Source of the DNA: Arthrobacter stackebrandtii
GTDB taxonomy: Bacteria; Actinomycetota; Actinomycetes; Actinomycetales; Micrococcaceae
Assembly (NCBI RefSeq): GCF_017876675.1
Contig: NZ_JAGIOI010000001.1
Location: 3,782,001-3,846,000, forward strand
Direction: 5' to 3'
DNA: 64,000 nucleotides
The translations under genes and the position numbers were made by a program. Each line of letters starts with the position of its first letter. Positions within the stretch are counted from its first letter, which is position 1. The notes under the pieces are model-generated. The model worked only from the letters and a program-made list of their open reading frames with translations, had not been told where the DNA came from and searched no databases. This document shows, one piece after another, positions 32,828-40,892 of the stretch.

Positions 32828-32947
32828 AATGCCCGCTTGAATCTGCCGTGGCAGCGGCGGCGCAGACCAACGTAAGAATCACACGGCCCCCTTGGGTCCC
32901 ACGGCCTCGTTCGCACGCGCCGGGCACCGGCAACTGCGGGCAGCCGA

Positions 32948-32953
32948 TATGAT
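32948..32953 (+). promoter_or_regulatory. -10 box TATGAT of the DUF805 gene
   Basis: TATGAT implies a start of transcription near 32960 and a 30-nt leader with AAGGGAAAA before ATG 32989, which supports that start over the upstream ATG at 32956. No -35 box is evident. Confidence 0.4.
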
Positions 32954-32988
32954 CGATGGAAGGGACTCAAACAAGGGAAAACCACACC

Positions 32989-33693
32989 ATGACCATTCCG
33001 GATCCGGGAAACCAGGAACCCAAGGTGCTGCCGGGCTATTTCGGCCCCGCCGACGCACCGCCGACATACGTCCAGCCGCAGGTGCCGCGCATGCCGGCCC
33101 CGCAGGCGCCGACACAGCACGATCCCCGGTTCCAGCAGCCGCTGAACCCCGCCCCTCAGATGCCCGCGCCGGTGCAGCCGTATCCGGCCCCGCCCATGCA
33201 GTACGGTGCGGGTCCCTATGCGGCCGGCCCGTACAACGGCGGTCCGTACAACGTCGGCGCGTTCGGTGCCAGCGACCCCGAGTCGCTTCCGCTGCACGGC
33301 GCCACCCTCATCCAGTCAGTGGGCCGTTTCTTCCGCAAGTACGCCACGTTCACCGGGCGGGCCAGCCGGGCGGAGTTTTGGTTTGTGCAGCTGTTCATGG
33401 TGCTGGCCTTCTTCATCCTGGCCGTCTTGGGGTCCGTCATCGGCAGCGACACGGCCGCCGTGCTGATCATCATCGGCTGGTTCGGTACACTCGTGCCGTG
33501 GCTGGCCCTCGCGGTGCGCAGGCTCCACGACGCCAATCTCAGCGGCGGCCTGGTGGCCCTGTGGCTCGTGCCCTATGTGGGCTTCGCAGTGGTCCTGATT
33601 CTTGCACTGATGGCCGCCAAACCGGAAGGTGCGCGCTATGACAAGCGCTCCATGGTGCCGTCGCCCCATGCCCAGCAGCCGTACGGCCACTAG
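32989..33693 (+). CDS. DUF805 membrane protein with Pro-rich N-terminus
   Basis: A 234-residue protein. Residues 1-110 are low-complexity, rich in Pro, Ala, Gln and Tyr (cytoplasmic tail of the kind common in actinobacterial membrane proteins). The DUF805 domain follows: RFFRKYATFTGRASRAEFWFVQLFMVLAFFIL, then VPWLALAVRRLHDANLSGGLVAL, with four helices. The conserved motifs GRASR-EFW and VRRLHD are intact. Function is unknown for DUF805. Single gene after the rpsA terminator. Confidence 0.88.
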   Translation: MTIPDPGNQEPKVLPGYFGPADAPPTYVQPQVPRMPAPQAPTQHDPRFQQPLNPAPQMPAPVQPYPAPPMQYGAGPYAAGPYNGGPYNVGAFGASDPESLPLHGATLIQSVGRFFRKYATFTGRASRAEFWFVQLFMVLAFFILAVLGSVIGSDTAAVLIIIGWFGTLVPWLALAVRRLHDANLSGGLVALWLVPYVGFAVVLILALMAAKPEGARYDKRSMVPSPHAQQPYGH

Positions 33694-33698
33694 CAGTT

Positions 33699-34415
33699 CT
33701 AGCGCGGCAGCGGCGTGTCCACCCACTCGAGCCCGGCTGCGGCCAGCGTGCAGCGTCCGGCCGTGAGTGCAGCCAGCCGTTCAACAGCGGCGCTGATGGC
33801 CTGCTCGTCGTCGGGCATGGCCAGCCCCACCTGGGTGTTGACGGCGTCGTAGCCGTTGCCGGTCATGACATAGCCGGCTGCGCGCAGCTCGTTCTCGAGA
33901 CGGCCCGCCTCCGCATGCGGCACGGCCACGGTGAAAAGCTTCAACCTGTCCCGGCGCACCAGCGGAACCGCGTCAACCGCGGTGCTGACTGACTCCGAGT
34001 AGGCGCGCACCAGCCCGCCGGCCCCAAGCAGGATCCCGCCAAAGTACCTGACCACGACGGCGCACACGTCGCTGAGGTCGGCCTGGGCCGCGTTGGTGGC
34101 GGCACCGGGCCGGGTTTCACGCTTCATCAGTGAGTCCAGCATGGGAATGCCGGCCGTGCCGGAGGGTTCGCCGTCGTCGTTGGAGCGCTGCACACCGCGG
34201 TCTGGGCCGATGATGAAGGCGGAGCAGTGGTGCCTGGCGTCGTAGAACTCCTTGCGCAGTTCAGCCACGAGGTCGCGGGCGGCGGCCTCGTCCTCCACAC
34301 GCCGCAGGACGGTGATGAAGCGGGACCGCTTGATGCTGATTTCATGGCGGAAATCGGGCCCTGCAGCAAGTGTTGTGTATGAGTTGGTGCCGGGCGTCGC
34401 TTGGGTATTCATCAC
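33699..34415 (-). CDS. YigZ/IMPACT-family protein
   Basis: A 238-residue YigZ-type protein. The N-terminal IMPACT domain contains KRSRFITVLRRVEDEAAARDLVAELRKEFYDARHHCSAFIIG, DDGEPSGTAGIPML and CAVVVRYFGGILLGAGGLVRAYS, all diagnostic; the C-terminal DUF1949-like ferredoxin fold follows. The biochemical role is not established; the eukaryotic relative IMPACT affects translation control. The GTG at 34415 lies 7 nt after a TAGGAT box on the minus strand, so a leaderless mRNA is likely. It is divergent from the large regulator gene. Confidence 0.93.
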   Translation of the reverse strand: MMNTQATPGTNSYTTLAAGPDFRHEISIKRSRFITVLRRVEDEAAARDLVAELRKEFYDARHHCSAFIIGPDRGVQRSNDDGEPSGTAGIPMLDSLMKRETRPGAATNAAQADLSDVCAVVVRYFGGILLGAGGLVRAYSESVSTAVDAVPLVRRDRLKLFTVAVPHAEAGRLENELRAAGYVMTGNGYDAVNTQVGLAMPDDEQAISAAVERLAALTAGRCTLAAAGLEWVDTPLPR

Positions 34416-34421
34416 GCTGCC

Positions 34422-34427
34422 ATCCTA
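34422..34427 (-). promoter_or_regulatory. -10 box TAGGAT, leaderless yigZ-type gene
   Basis: TAGGAT on the minus strand ends 7 nt before the GTG at 34415. No ribosome-binding site intervenes. Confidence 0.5.
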
Positions 34428-34498
34428 TCCGCGGGGGCACGCCGGTGGGATAATTGGGAGGTTCGCAGGGGTCCTCCAACAGCCGAGGGGCGGGTACT

Positions 34499-37400
34499 GT
34501 GTTGCGGCTCTACTTCTTGGGGGAGCAGCGGGTCAGTCACGAGGCGGAGACTGGGGCCCCGTCCCTTGTCTCTGGCCGCGCACTGGAGGTGCTGGCCTTC
34601 CTGGTGGTGAATGCCGGTCGGCCCCAGGAGCGGGGGAAGCTGGCCGGGCTGTTCTGGCCGGGGTCGGCGGACCGGCAGGCCCGGACCAACCTGCGCAGGG
34701 AATTGCACGGCCTGCGCCAACTCCCCGACGTTGCCGGCTGCATCCACCTGGACGGCACCGCCCTGGTCTGGCGTGAGGGTTTAGGGTGCGCCTCCGACGT
34801 GCATGACTTTCGCTTCCTCGCCAGCCTGGCCGCCCGGTCTGGCGCGGGCGGTGAGCAGGATGGACTTTTGCGCCATGGCCGCGATGCCATGGAGGCCTAT
34901 GCGGGGGAGCTGCTGCCGGGCCTTCACTCCGAGTGGGTGCTGGCCGCCCGGGAGTCGATGCACCGTGGGTGCGTGGAGCTGTGCGACCAGGTGGCCGCTG
35001 CTGCGACAGGCGTCGATCCGGAGCTGGCCCAGGCGGCCGCCCGCCGGCGCCTGCAGCTGGAACCGCTCGAAGAAGCAGGCTATCAAAAGCTCATGGAGCT
35101 GCAGACGGCCGCCGGCGACATCTCCGCGGCCGTGCGGACCTTCCACCGGTGCTCCGCCGCACTGGAACAGGAGCTGGGCGTGGAGCCCGGGCCGCGGACT
35201 CGCGCACTGGCACGCGACCTCCTGGGCCGTGTCCCCGATGAGCGGCCTGCGGGCGGCCGCGACGCCATGACGCTCCTTCCGGGCGTCCGTTCGTCAAACC
35301 GGCCCGTTGGCAGGGAAAGCCAACTCTCACTGCTGCAGGCGCGTTGGGAACGGGCCTGCGCCGGCAACCCGGGCCTGGTTGTTGTCACGGGTGACGCCGG
35401 GGTGGGCAAGACCCGGCTGCTGGCCGCTCTCATGGACACAGTGGCGGACGGAAATGCCACAACTGCCTACGCCCGCTGCTTCGACGGGGCTGGCAGTGCC
35501 CCGTTGTCCCCGGTATCCACCTGGCTGGAGAATGCCCCCTTCCACCTGTTCGACGGCGCCGAAGGCCCCCACCATGCCGTTGTCAGGATGCATGCCGGAC
35601 CGGAATCCCCGGAAACTTCCGGTCCGGCCAATGGCCGCCACTGGGCAGGGGCAGCCCTGGCCGGGGCCTGGCGGCGCCGGCACTTCCACGAGGAACTGGT
35701 GCGGGCCGTCCTGGCGTCGGCGCGCCCCGCACTTCTGGTGCTGGATGACCTGCAATGGTGTGATGAGGAAACCCTGGATTGGCTGTCGGTGCTTTTCGGG
35801 ACTGCCCCGGATTCACCGGTGTTGGTGGTCGCCGCGGCCCGGACCGAAGGCCCTGCAGCCGAAACCCGCACGCCTGACGCCCTCAACGCGCTGCGCAACG
35901 GCGGATGGGTCCAGCAGTGGGTGCTGGCGCCCCTCGACGCAGCCCATGCAGCGGAACTGGCTGCCTCCATCCTCGGGCGGGAGATCTCCGGCAGTGAGGC
36001 TGCACTGCTGCATGCAGCAACAGGGGGATATCCGCTCCACGTTGCTGAGACCGCACGCGGCATGGGCGGAGCCACGATGGCCGAGGTATTGGCTGGCGGT
36101 GCAGACGGGGCGGGAGTGCTGCGCCGCCGCTTTGACCAATGTTCAACCGATGCCCGTTCCGCCGCATCCCTGGCGGCGGCGTTTGGCCGGGGGTTCAGCC
36201 TGGGCACGCTGGCGGCGGCCTGGCCGGGCAGTGAACAGTCCCTGGTGTGGGCCGTCGATGAGCTGTGGCGCCTGCGCATCTTGAGAGAGCAGCACGGCGG
36301 CTACGACTTCAGCCACGACCTGCTGCGCGACTGCGCCTACGCGCTTGTGTCGCCGCCGCAGCGCTGGCAGCTCCACCAGGCCCTCGCCCGGGCCCTGGAA
36401 GCCCGGAACTCCGTCAACCTTGACCCCGTGGCGGCCCAGCTGGCCGAGCAGTGGCGCAGCGCAGGCGAAGCCGACAAAGCGGTGCACTATTTTGTGCGGG
36501 CCGGGAATGCGGCAATGCGCATCTTCGCCAATGCCCGCGCCGTGGCGCACTACCAGGCCGCCCTGAACCTGCTCGCCGGGCAGGACCACGGCGGAGATGG
36601 TGCCGAACGGGAACTGGAGGTGCTGCTGCACCTGCCCCAGCCACTCACGGCCCTGCGCGGCTATGCGTCCCCCCAACTGCACGCCACCCTTGAACGCATC
36701 ACCGAGCTGGCAGCGGATGCGGGCCGTCCCCGCGTGGCTGCCTCCGCATTTCTCGGGCTCTTCGCTGTGGCGTTTGTGCAGGGCCGGACGCAGCAGGCCC
36801 ATGCCCTGGCCGGCCGGGCACTGCTGCTGGCGGGGGACCTGCCCGTGCTTGCCGGCCAGGCACATTTTGCCATTGCAGGCGCCGCGACAAGCCTTGGCCG
36901 AATCGACGAAGCCCTGGGGCATTTCTCGCTCGCCCTGGACAGCGCCCCCGATGAACAGTCCTACATCCTGGGCACCCGTATCGAGGTGCACGCCCGGGCC
37001 TGGGATGCCCATGCGCACTGGCTCGCAGGCGACGACGGCGGCGCACTTGTCCTGGCACGTGAAAGTGTGGACCGGGCCACGAGGGCGGGGCACCCCTACA
37101 GCCTGGCTGTCGCACTGGCCTTCCGTGCCGTGCTGTTCCAGATGCGCATGGATCCATCGGGCGGGGCACCCGGGGAGCGGGCACGCCTTGGAGTGCTTGC
37201 CAGGGAGCTGGAAGAACTGTGTGCGCGCCGGAGCTTCGCCTACTACGGAGATTGGGGAACCATCCTGCGGGGTTGGGCTGCCGGCGGGATGGACGGCGTT
37301 GAAGTGATCCGTGGCGGCATCGCCAGGCTGCAGGCGTCCCAGGCCTTCGCCCGCATGCCGTACTGGCACAGCCTTCTGGCCCAGGCACTGGCCGCGTGCG

Positions 37401-37636
37401 GACGGCACAAGGAGGCGGCTGCCGTTCTGGACGGTGCGGAATCGGCCGCAGTCCAGCGGGACGACCTGTGGTGGCTGCCGGAGATCCTGCGCCAGCAGGC
37501 ACTCCTTGCCGGTCCGGCTGCGGCCGGCAGCCTGCTGGACCGTGCCGGGCGGCTGGCCGTGGCACAGCAGGGCCACATGCTGGCAGACCGGGTGCGCCAG
37601 ACGGCGGCGAACGCGGGGCGAACGCCTGGGTTCTAG
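34499..37636 (+). CDS. AfsR/SARP-type regulator with BTAD and NTPase domains
   Basis: A 1045-residue transcriptional activator. Order: OmpR-like winged helix (about 1-95; VLRLYFLGEQRV to TNLRRELHGLRQLP), bacterial transcriptional activation domain (about 100-250; AYAGELLPGLHSEWVLAARESM, AARRRLQLEPLEEAGYQKLMEL, LGVEPGPRTRALARDLLG), AAA-type NTPase with Walker A GDAGVGKTRLL (about 300) and Walker B LLVLDDLQWCDEETL (about 415), then about 600 residues of TPR-like helices. No C-terminal LuxR helix-turn-helix is present. GTG at 34499 is chosen for its GAGGGG 8 nt upstream; GATAAT at 34449-34454 is a plausible -10. Such proteins usually control secondary-metabolism or large catabolic genes; the flavin oxidase next door is an obvious candidate target. 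Confidence 0.9.
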   Translation: MLRLYFLGEQRVSHEAETGAPSLVSGRALEVLAFLVVNAGRPQERGKLAGLFWPGSADRQARTNLRRELHGLRQLPDVAGCIHLDGTALVWREGLGCASDVHDFRFLASLAARSGAGGEQDGLLRHGRDAMEAYAGELLPGLHSEWVLAARESMHRGCVELCDQVAAAATGVDPELAQAAARRRLQLEPLEEAGYQKLMELQTAAGDISAAVRTFHRCSAALEQELGVEPGPRTRALARDLLGRVPDERPAGGRDAMTLLPGVRSSNRPVGRESQLSLLQARWERACAGNPGLVVVTGDAGVGKTRLLAALMDTVADGNATTAYARCFDGAGSAPLSPVSTWLENAPFHLFDGAEGPHHAVVRMHAGPESPETSGPANGRHWAGAALAGAWRRRHFHEELVRAVLASARPALLVLDDLQWCDEETLDWLSVLFGTAPDSPVLVVAAARTEGPAAETRTPDALNALRNGGWVQQWVLAPLDAAHAAELAASILGREISGSEAALLHAATGGYPLHVAETARGMGGATMAEVLAGGADGAGVLRRRFDQCSTDARSAASLAAAFGRGFSLGTLAAAWPGSEQSLVWAVDELWRLRILREQHGGYDFSHDLLRDCAYALVSPPQRWQLHQALARALEARNSVNLDPVAAQLAEQWRSAGEADKAVHYFVRAGNAAMRIFANARAVAHYQAALNLLAGQDHGGDGAERELEVLLHLPQPLTALRGYASPQLHATLERITELAADAGRPRVAASAFLGLFAVAFVQGRTQQAHALAGRALLLAGDLPVLAGQAHFAIAGAATSLGRIDEALGHFSLALDSAPDEQSYILGTRIEVHARAWDAHAHWLAGDDGGALVLARESVDRATRAGHPYSLAVALAFRAVLFQMRMDPSGGAPGERARLGVLARELEELCARRSFAYYGDWGTILRGWAAGGMDGVEVIRGGIARLQASQAFARMPYWHSLLAQALAACGRHKEAAAVLDGAESAAVQRDDLWWLPEILRQQALLAGPAAAGSLLDRAGRLAVAQQGHMLADRVRQTAANAGRTPGF

Positions 37637-37687
37637 CGTGGTGCCCAGAAGCGGCAGCCGGCCGCCCGGTCATAAGGAGCCACAACC

Positions 37688-39103
37688 ATGTCACTGAAGG
37701 ATATTCCGGCCCCGCGCCAAGGGGCTGCAGATCTTGGCGGACTCGCCGCCGCCCTTGGCGGCACGCTCATCGAAGCCGGTGACGGCGGCTATGACGCTGC
37801 CCGCGCCGTGTACAACGGCATGATCGACAGGCGGCCGCTCGCCATCGCCCGCTGTGCAGACGCCTCCGATGTCGCCGCCTGCGTCCTTTTCGCAACCGCC
37901 AACGGACTCGAAATTGCCGTGCGCGGGGGCGGCCACAACGCCGGCGGTTTTGGCGTGTGGGACGGGGCGCTTGTCATCGACCTCTCCCTCCTGCGCAGCA
38001 TTGACGTGGACGCCGCCGGACACACCGTCAGGGTTGGCGGCGGCTGTACGTGGGGTGAAGTGGACGCCGCCACCGTGCCGTACGGCATGGCAACACCATC
38101 CGGGTTCATGGCGTCCACAGGCGTTGGCGGACTGGCCCTGGGCGGCGGCGTCGGCTACCTGTCACGCCGGTACGGGCTGACGGTTGACAGCCTGCTCAGC
38201 GCCGATGTCGTGCTGGCCGACGGAACCCTCGTAACGGCAGACGCCGACAGCCACCCTGACCTGTTCTGGGGGCTGCGCGGCGGCGGAGGCAATTTCGGTG
38301 TGGTGGTGTCGTTCCGCTTCGCCTGCCACGACGTGGGTGAGAACGGGACCATTGTGGGTGGGCCGGTTTTGTACGACCTGGACGATGCACCAGAGGTGAT
38401 GCGGTGGTACCGGGAGGTGCTGCCCACCCTTCCGGAGGAGCTCAGCGGCTGGATCGGCCTGCTCACCATTCCGCCGGCGGCACCGTTCCCGGAGGAACTG
38501 TGGGGGCGGAAGTCATGTGCCATTGTCTGGTGCTACACAGGCCCTGCCGACAAGGCCGACGCCGCCACGGAGCCCGTGCGCGACTTCGGTTCACCGCTCC
38601 TGGTGGGCCTTGCCCCCATGCCGTTCTCCGCCCTGCAGTCGGCCTTCGATGCGCTGTACCCCGCCGGGCTCCAGTGGTACTGGAAAGCCGACATGTTCAA
38701 GGACATCAGCGACGCCGCGATCGATGTCCATGCCAAGTACGGGGTACTGCTGCCCACCGGGCATTCGACCATGCACCTGTACCCCATTGACGGGGCGGCC
38801 ATGCGTGTCGACGCCGCTGCGACAGCCTTTCCCTATCGCGGCGGCGGATGGGCAGGAACCATTGTCGGTGTCGACCCGGATCCGGCCAACGCGGCCGCCA
38901 TCACGGAGTGGGCCAGGAAGTACTGGGAGGAGCTGCACCCGACATCGGCCGGCGGGGTGTACGTGAACTTTCTCGGTGAGGAGGGCGACGCCCGGGTGCG
39001 CAGCGCCTACGGGGACAATTACGCCCGGCTGGCCCGGGTCAAGGCCCACTACGACCCGGACAACGTCTTCCACATCAACCAGAACATTCCGCCGGCGGCC
39101 TGA
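37688..39103 (+). CDS. FAD-binding oxidoreductase, berberine-bridge type
   Basis: A 471-residue FAD-linked oxidase related to 6-hydroxy-D-nicotine oxidase and hexose oxidases. The PCMH FAD domain has RGGGHNAGGFGVWDGALVIDLS, where His83 is the expected covalent FAD ligand; the second covalent Cys of bicovalent members is absent (MASTGVGGLALGGGVG). The C-terminal BBE motif is YGDNYARLARVKAHYDPDNVFHINQNI. It probably oxidises an alcohol or amine using oxygen. AAGGAG lies 9 nt before the ATG. It follows the AfsR-like regulator by 51 nt, so the two may be co-transcribed. Confidence 0.92.
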   Translation: MSLKDIPAPRQGAADLGGLAAALGGTLIEAGDGGYDAARAVYNGMIDRRPLAIARCADASDVAACVLFATANGLEIAVRGGGHNAGGFGVWDGALVIDLSLLRSIDVDAAGHTVRVGGGCTWGEVDAATVPYGMATPSGFMASTGVGGLALGGGVGYLSRRYGLTVDSLLSADVVLADGTLVTADADSHPDLFWGLRGGGGNFGVVVSFRFACHDVGENGTIVGGPVLYDLDDAPEVMRWYREVLPTLPEELSGWIGLLTIPPAAPFPEELWGRKSCAIVWCYTGPADKADAATEPVRDFGSPLLVGLAPMPFSALQSAFDALYPAGLQWYWKADMFKDISDAAIDVHAKYGVLLPTGHSTMHLYPIDGAAMRVDAAATAFPYRGGGWAGTIVGVDPDPANAAAITEWARKYWEELHPTSAGGVYVNFLGEEGDARVRSAYGDNYARLARVKAHYDPDNVFHINQNIPPAA

Positions 39104-39140
39104 TCCCCGGGCGCAACGCTGTCGCGCGCAGTGCGCCCGG

Positions 39141-39146
39141 TAGTGT
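39141..39146 (+). promoter_or_regulatory. -10 box TAGTGT of coaE
   Basis: TAGTGT ends 7 nt before the coaE ATG. A GGAGG-like sequence overlaps the interval, so both leaderless and weak-leader starts are possible. Confidence 0.4.
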
Positions 39147-39152
39147 GGAGGC

Positions 39153-40193
39153 ATGCTTTCCATTGGACTGACCGGCGGCATCGCGGCCGGAAAATCACTG
39201 CTGGCCGCCCGGTTCCGCGAGCTCGGGGCCGTGCTGATCGACGCCGACCGGCTGGCCCGCGATGCCTTGGCGCCGGGAACGCCCGGCCTTGCTGCGGTGG
39301 CGGCACGCTTCGGCACCGAGACATTGTTGCCCGACGGCTCGCTGGACCGGCCAAGGCTGGGGTCCATCGTGTTTGGTGATGCCGACGCGCGCGTTGCATT
39401 GAACGCCATTGTCCACCCGATCGTGCGTGCCGCCGCTGCGGAATTGAAGGCGGAGGCGCTGCGGGGTGCCGGCGGGCGGGCCGCTGGCGGGGACGCTGCC
39501 GTGCCGGGGGACGGCGGCGTCCGGTCCGCCATAGTTGTCGAGGACATACCGCTGCTCGTGGAGACGGGGCAAGGTGCCAGGTTCCACCTCGTGGTGGTGG
39601 TGCAGGCGCCCGAGGAGGAGCGCGTGGCACGGATGGTGCGGGACCGGGGGATGTCCGAGGTCGAGGCCAGGTCGCGGCTGGCCGCCCAGGCATCCGACGC
39701 CGAGCGGGCCGCGGCGGCGGACGTGCTCATCATCAACGACAGCAGCCCGGAGGAGGCTGTCGCCCAGCTGGATGCCCTGTGGCACGGCAGGCTGCTGCCC
39801 TTCGCGGCGAACCTGGACGCCGGCCGCCCCGCGGAGCCGGCGCAGGCCCGCCAACCGGGAGCAGCAGGTGTGCGTGAGGGGGCAGGGGGCGCGGCCGCAA
39901 CTGCGGCCCTGGCAGGGAGAATTGCCGCGCGGCTGGAGGCAGCGGTTGGCGGGTCGGCGGAACACATTGGCGGGCCGGCCGGCGTCGGACAACCGGGGGA
40001 GGCGGAGAGTGCCCGGCTGCTGCTGGAAGTCCGGCTCAAGGACTCGTCTGGTGCGGACGATGTACTGCCGGGACTTGCGTCGGCGGGGTGGTTCCCGGCG
40101 CCGGGGTCCGGGGCCCGGCCGGGGGCAGGAGCAGAGCCGGTGGTGCTGCGTTCGGCGGATCCGGGCCTGGCTGCAGCCGTTGTGGTGCGCTGA
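39153..40193 (+). CDS. coaE: Dephospho-CoA kinase with C-terminal extension
   Basis: A 346-residue enzyme for the last step of coenzyme A synthesis (phosphorylation of the 3' hydroxyl of dephospho-CoA). The kinase is in residues 1-220: P-loop GLTGGIAAGKSLL, DADRLARD, IVHPIVR and VVEDIPLLVETG. A Gly/Ala-rich insertion (about 107-130) widens the CoA-domain region. Actinobacterial CoaE often carries a C-terminal UPF0157/GrpB-like domain; here about 125 residues remain, Ala/Gly-rich, ending in LRSADPGLAAAVVVR, which resembles a decayed GrpB end. rpsA, uvrB and coaE are usual neighbours. The following hairpin ends the transcript. Confidence 0.93.
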   Translation: MLSIGLTGGIAAGKSLLAARFRELGAVLIDADRLARDALAPGTPGLAAVAARFGTETLLPDGSLDRPRLGSIVFGDADARVALNAIVHPIVRAAAAELKAEALRGAGGRAAGGDAAVPGDGGVRSAIVVEDIPLLVETGQGARFHLVVVVQAPEEERVARMVRDRGMSEVEARSRLAAQASDAERAAAADVLIINDSSPEEAVAQLDALWHGRLLPFAANLDAGRPAEPAQARQPGAAGVREGAGGAAATAALAGRIAARLEAAVGGSAEHIGGPAGVGQPGEAESARLLLEVRLKDSSGADDVLPGLASAGWFPAPGSGARPGAGAEPVVLRSADPGLAAAVVVR

Positions 40194-40229
40194 ACGCCGG
40201 CGTGCAGCGACAACGCCGTTAAACGAAGG

Positions 40230-40258
40230 AAGGGCCGCACCTGGCGGGTGCGGCCCTT
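40230..40258. terminator. 12-bp hairpin between coaE and the DUF4190-like gene
   Basis: AAGGGCCGCACC (40230-40241) and GGTGCGGCCCTT (40247-40258) pair perfectly around a 5-nt loop, between two convergent genes; likely a bidirectional terminator. Confidence 0.8.
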
Positions 40259-40273
40259 GCCTGGGGACGAAGC

Positions 40274-40732
40274 TTACGGGAGGGTGGCCGGGCAGGCGAC
40301 CAGTTCCCCGGCAATCGTGACCGTCTCTTCACCGTTGGAGCAGCCCTCGAGGATCTGGGTGCTCAGGTCCGAGATGTAGCTGATCAGCCAGATGCCGAAG
40401 ATGATCGTGCCGATGATCGCCACGACGCTGATGATGATGCCCACCAGCGCGGGGGTGTTCTTGAAGCCGGCCTTCTTCGACTTCACCTTGCCGATGATGC
40501 CCAGGATCAGGCCCACCAGGCCCAGGCCCACGAAGGGCAGGATGATGGAGATGATGCCCAGGGTCTTGCCCGGGTCAACGGCGGGTGCGCCGTAGGGGCC
40601 CGGCTGCCCCTGGTTGTAAGCCGGCGGCTGCTGGCCGTACGGCGCCGGCGGCTGGGGGGCCGCAGGTGCGGACGGGTAGGCCGGGGGAGGCGTGGGCTGG
40701 TTGGCCGGGTTTTCGGGGGTGTTCTGAGTCAT
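40274..40732 (-). CDS. DUF4190-like membrane protein with Pro-rich N-terminus
   Basis: A 152-residue protein. Residues 1-55 are Pro/Gln/Tyr-rich (TPPPAYPSAPAAPQPPAPYG). Two hydrophobic helices follow: TLGIISIILPFVGLGLVGLILGIIG and ALVGIIISVVAIIGTIIFGIWLISYI, as in DUF4190 proteins; a short extracellular tail with two Cys (EGCSNGEETVTIAGELVACP) could form a disulphide. GAGAGGAA precedes the ATG at 40732. Function unknown. Divergent from uvrB. Confidence 0.83.
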   Translation of the reverse strand: MTQNTPENPANQPTPPPAYPSAPAAPQPPAPYGQQPPAYNQGQPGPYGAPAVDPGKTLGIISIILPFVGLGLVGLILGIIGKVKSKKAGFKNTPALVGIIISVVAIIGTIIFGIWLISYISDLSTQILEGCSNGEETVTIAGELVACPATLP

Positions 40733-40772
40733 GGGTTCCTCTCGAAGGGTGTTTGTGGTGCATTTTGATGAT

Positions 40773-40809
40773 GTTCGAACCCCATTTTGGCATGTTTGGG
40801 CACGTTTGG
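40773..40809 (+). promoter_or_regulatory. GTTCGAAC plus phased TTTGG repeats in the uvrB upstream region
   Basis: GTTCGAAC (40773-40780) is a perfect palindrome and, with TTTTGG six nucleotides later, resembles a degenerate LexA box (two mismatches to CGAACnnnnGTTCG). Three TTTGG blocks follow at 40786, 40795 and 40805, about one helical turn apart. A damage-regulation role for uvrB or its divergent neighbour is possible but weakly supported. Confidence 0.25.
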
Positions 40810-40879
40810 CGCTGAAGCCGCCGCGCATGACGTCATCAACGTGAGGCAGGCCACGTGTGGCGCCAGGCGACAACAGGGG

Positions 40880-40885
40880 TAGCGT
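40880..40885 (+). promoter_or_regulatory. -10 box TAGCGT of leaderless uvrB
   Basis: TAGCGT ends 8 nt before the uvrB ATG at 40893, and no ribosome-binding site precedes the ATG. Confidence 0.5.
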
Positions 40886-40892
40886 TAAGCCC

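Noticed and set aside
38591-40240. Long minus-strand frame over the flavin oxidase and coaE
   Set aside because: Ser/Ala/Pro-rich shadow opposite two recognisable genes.
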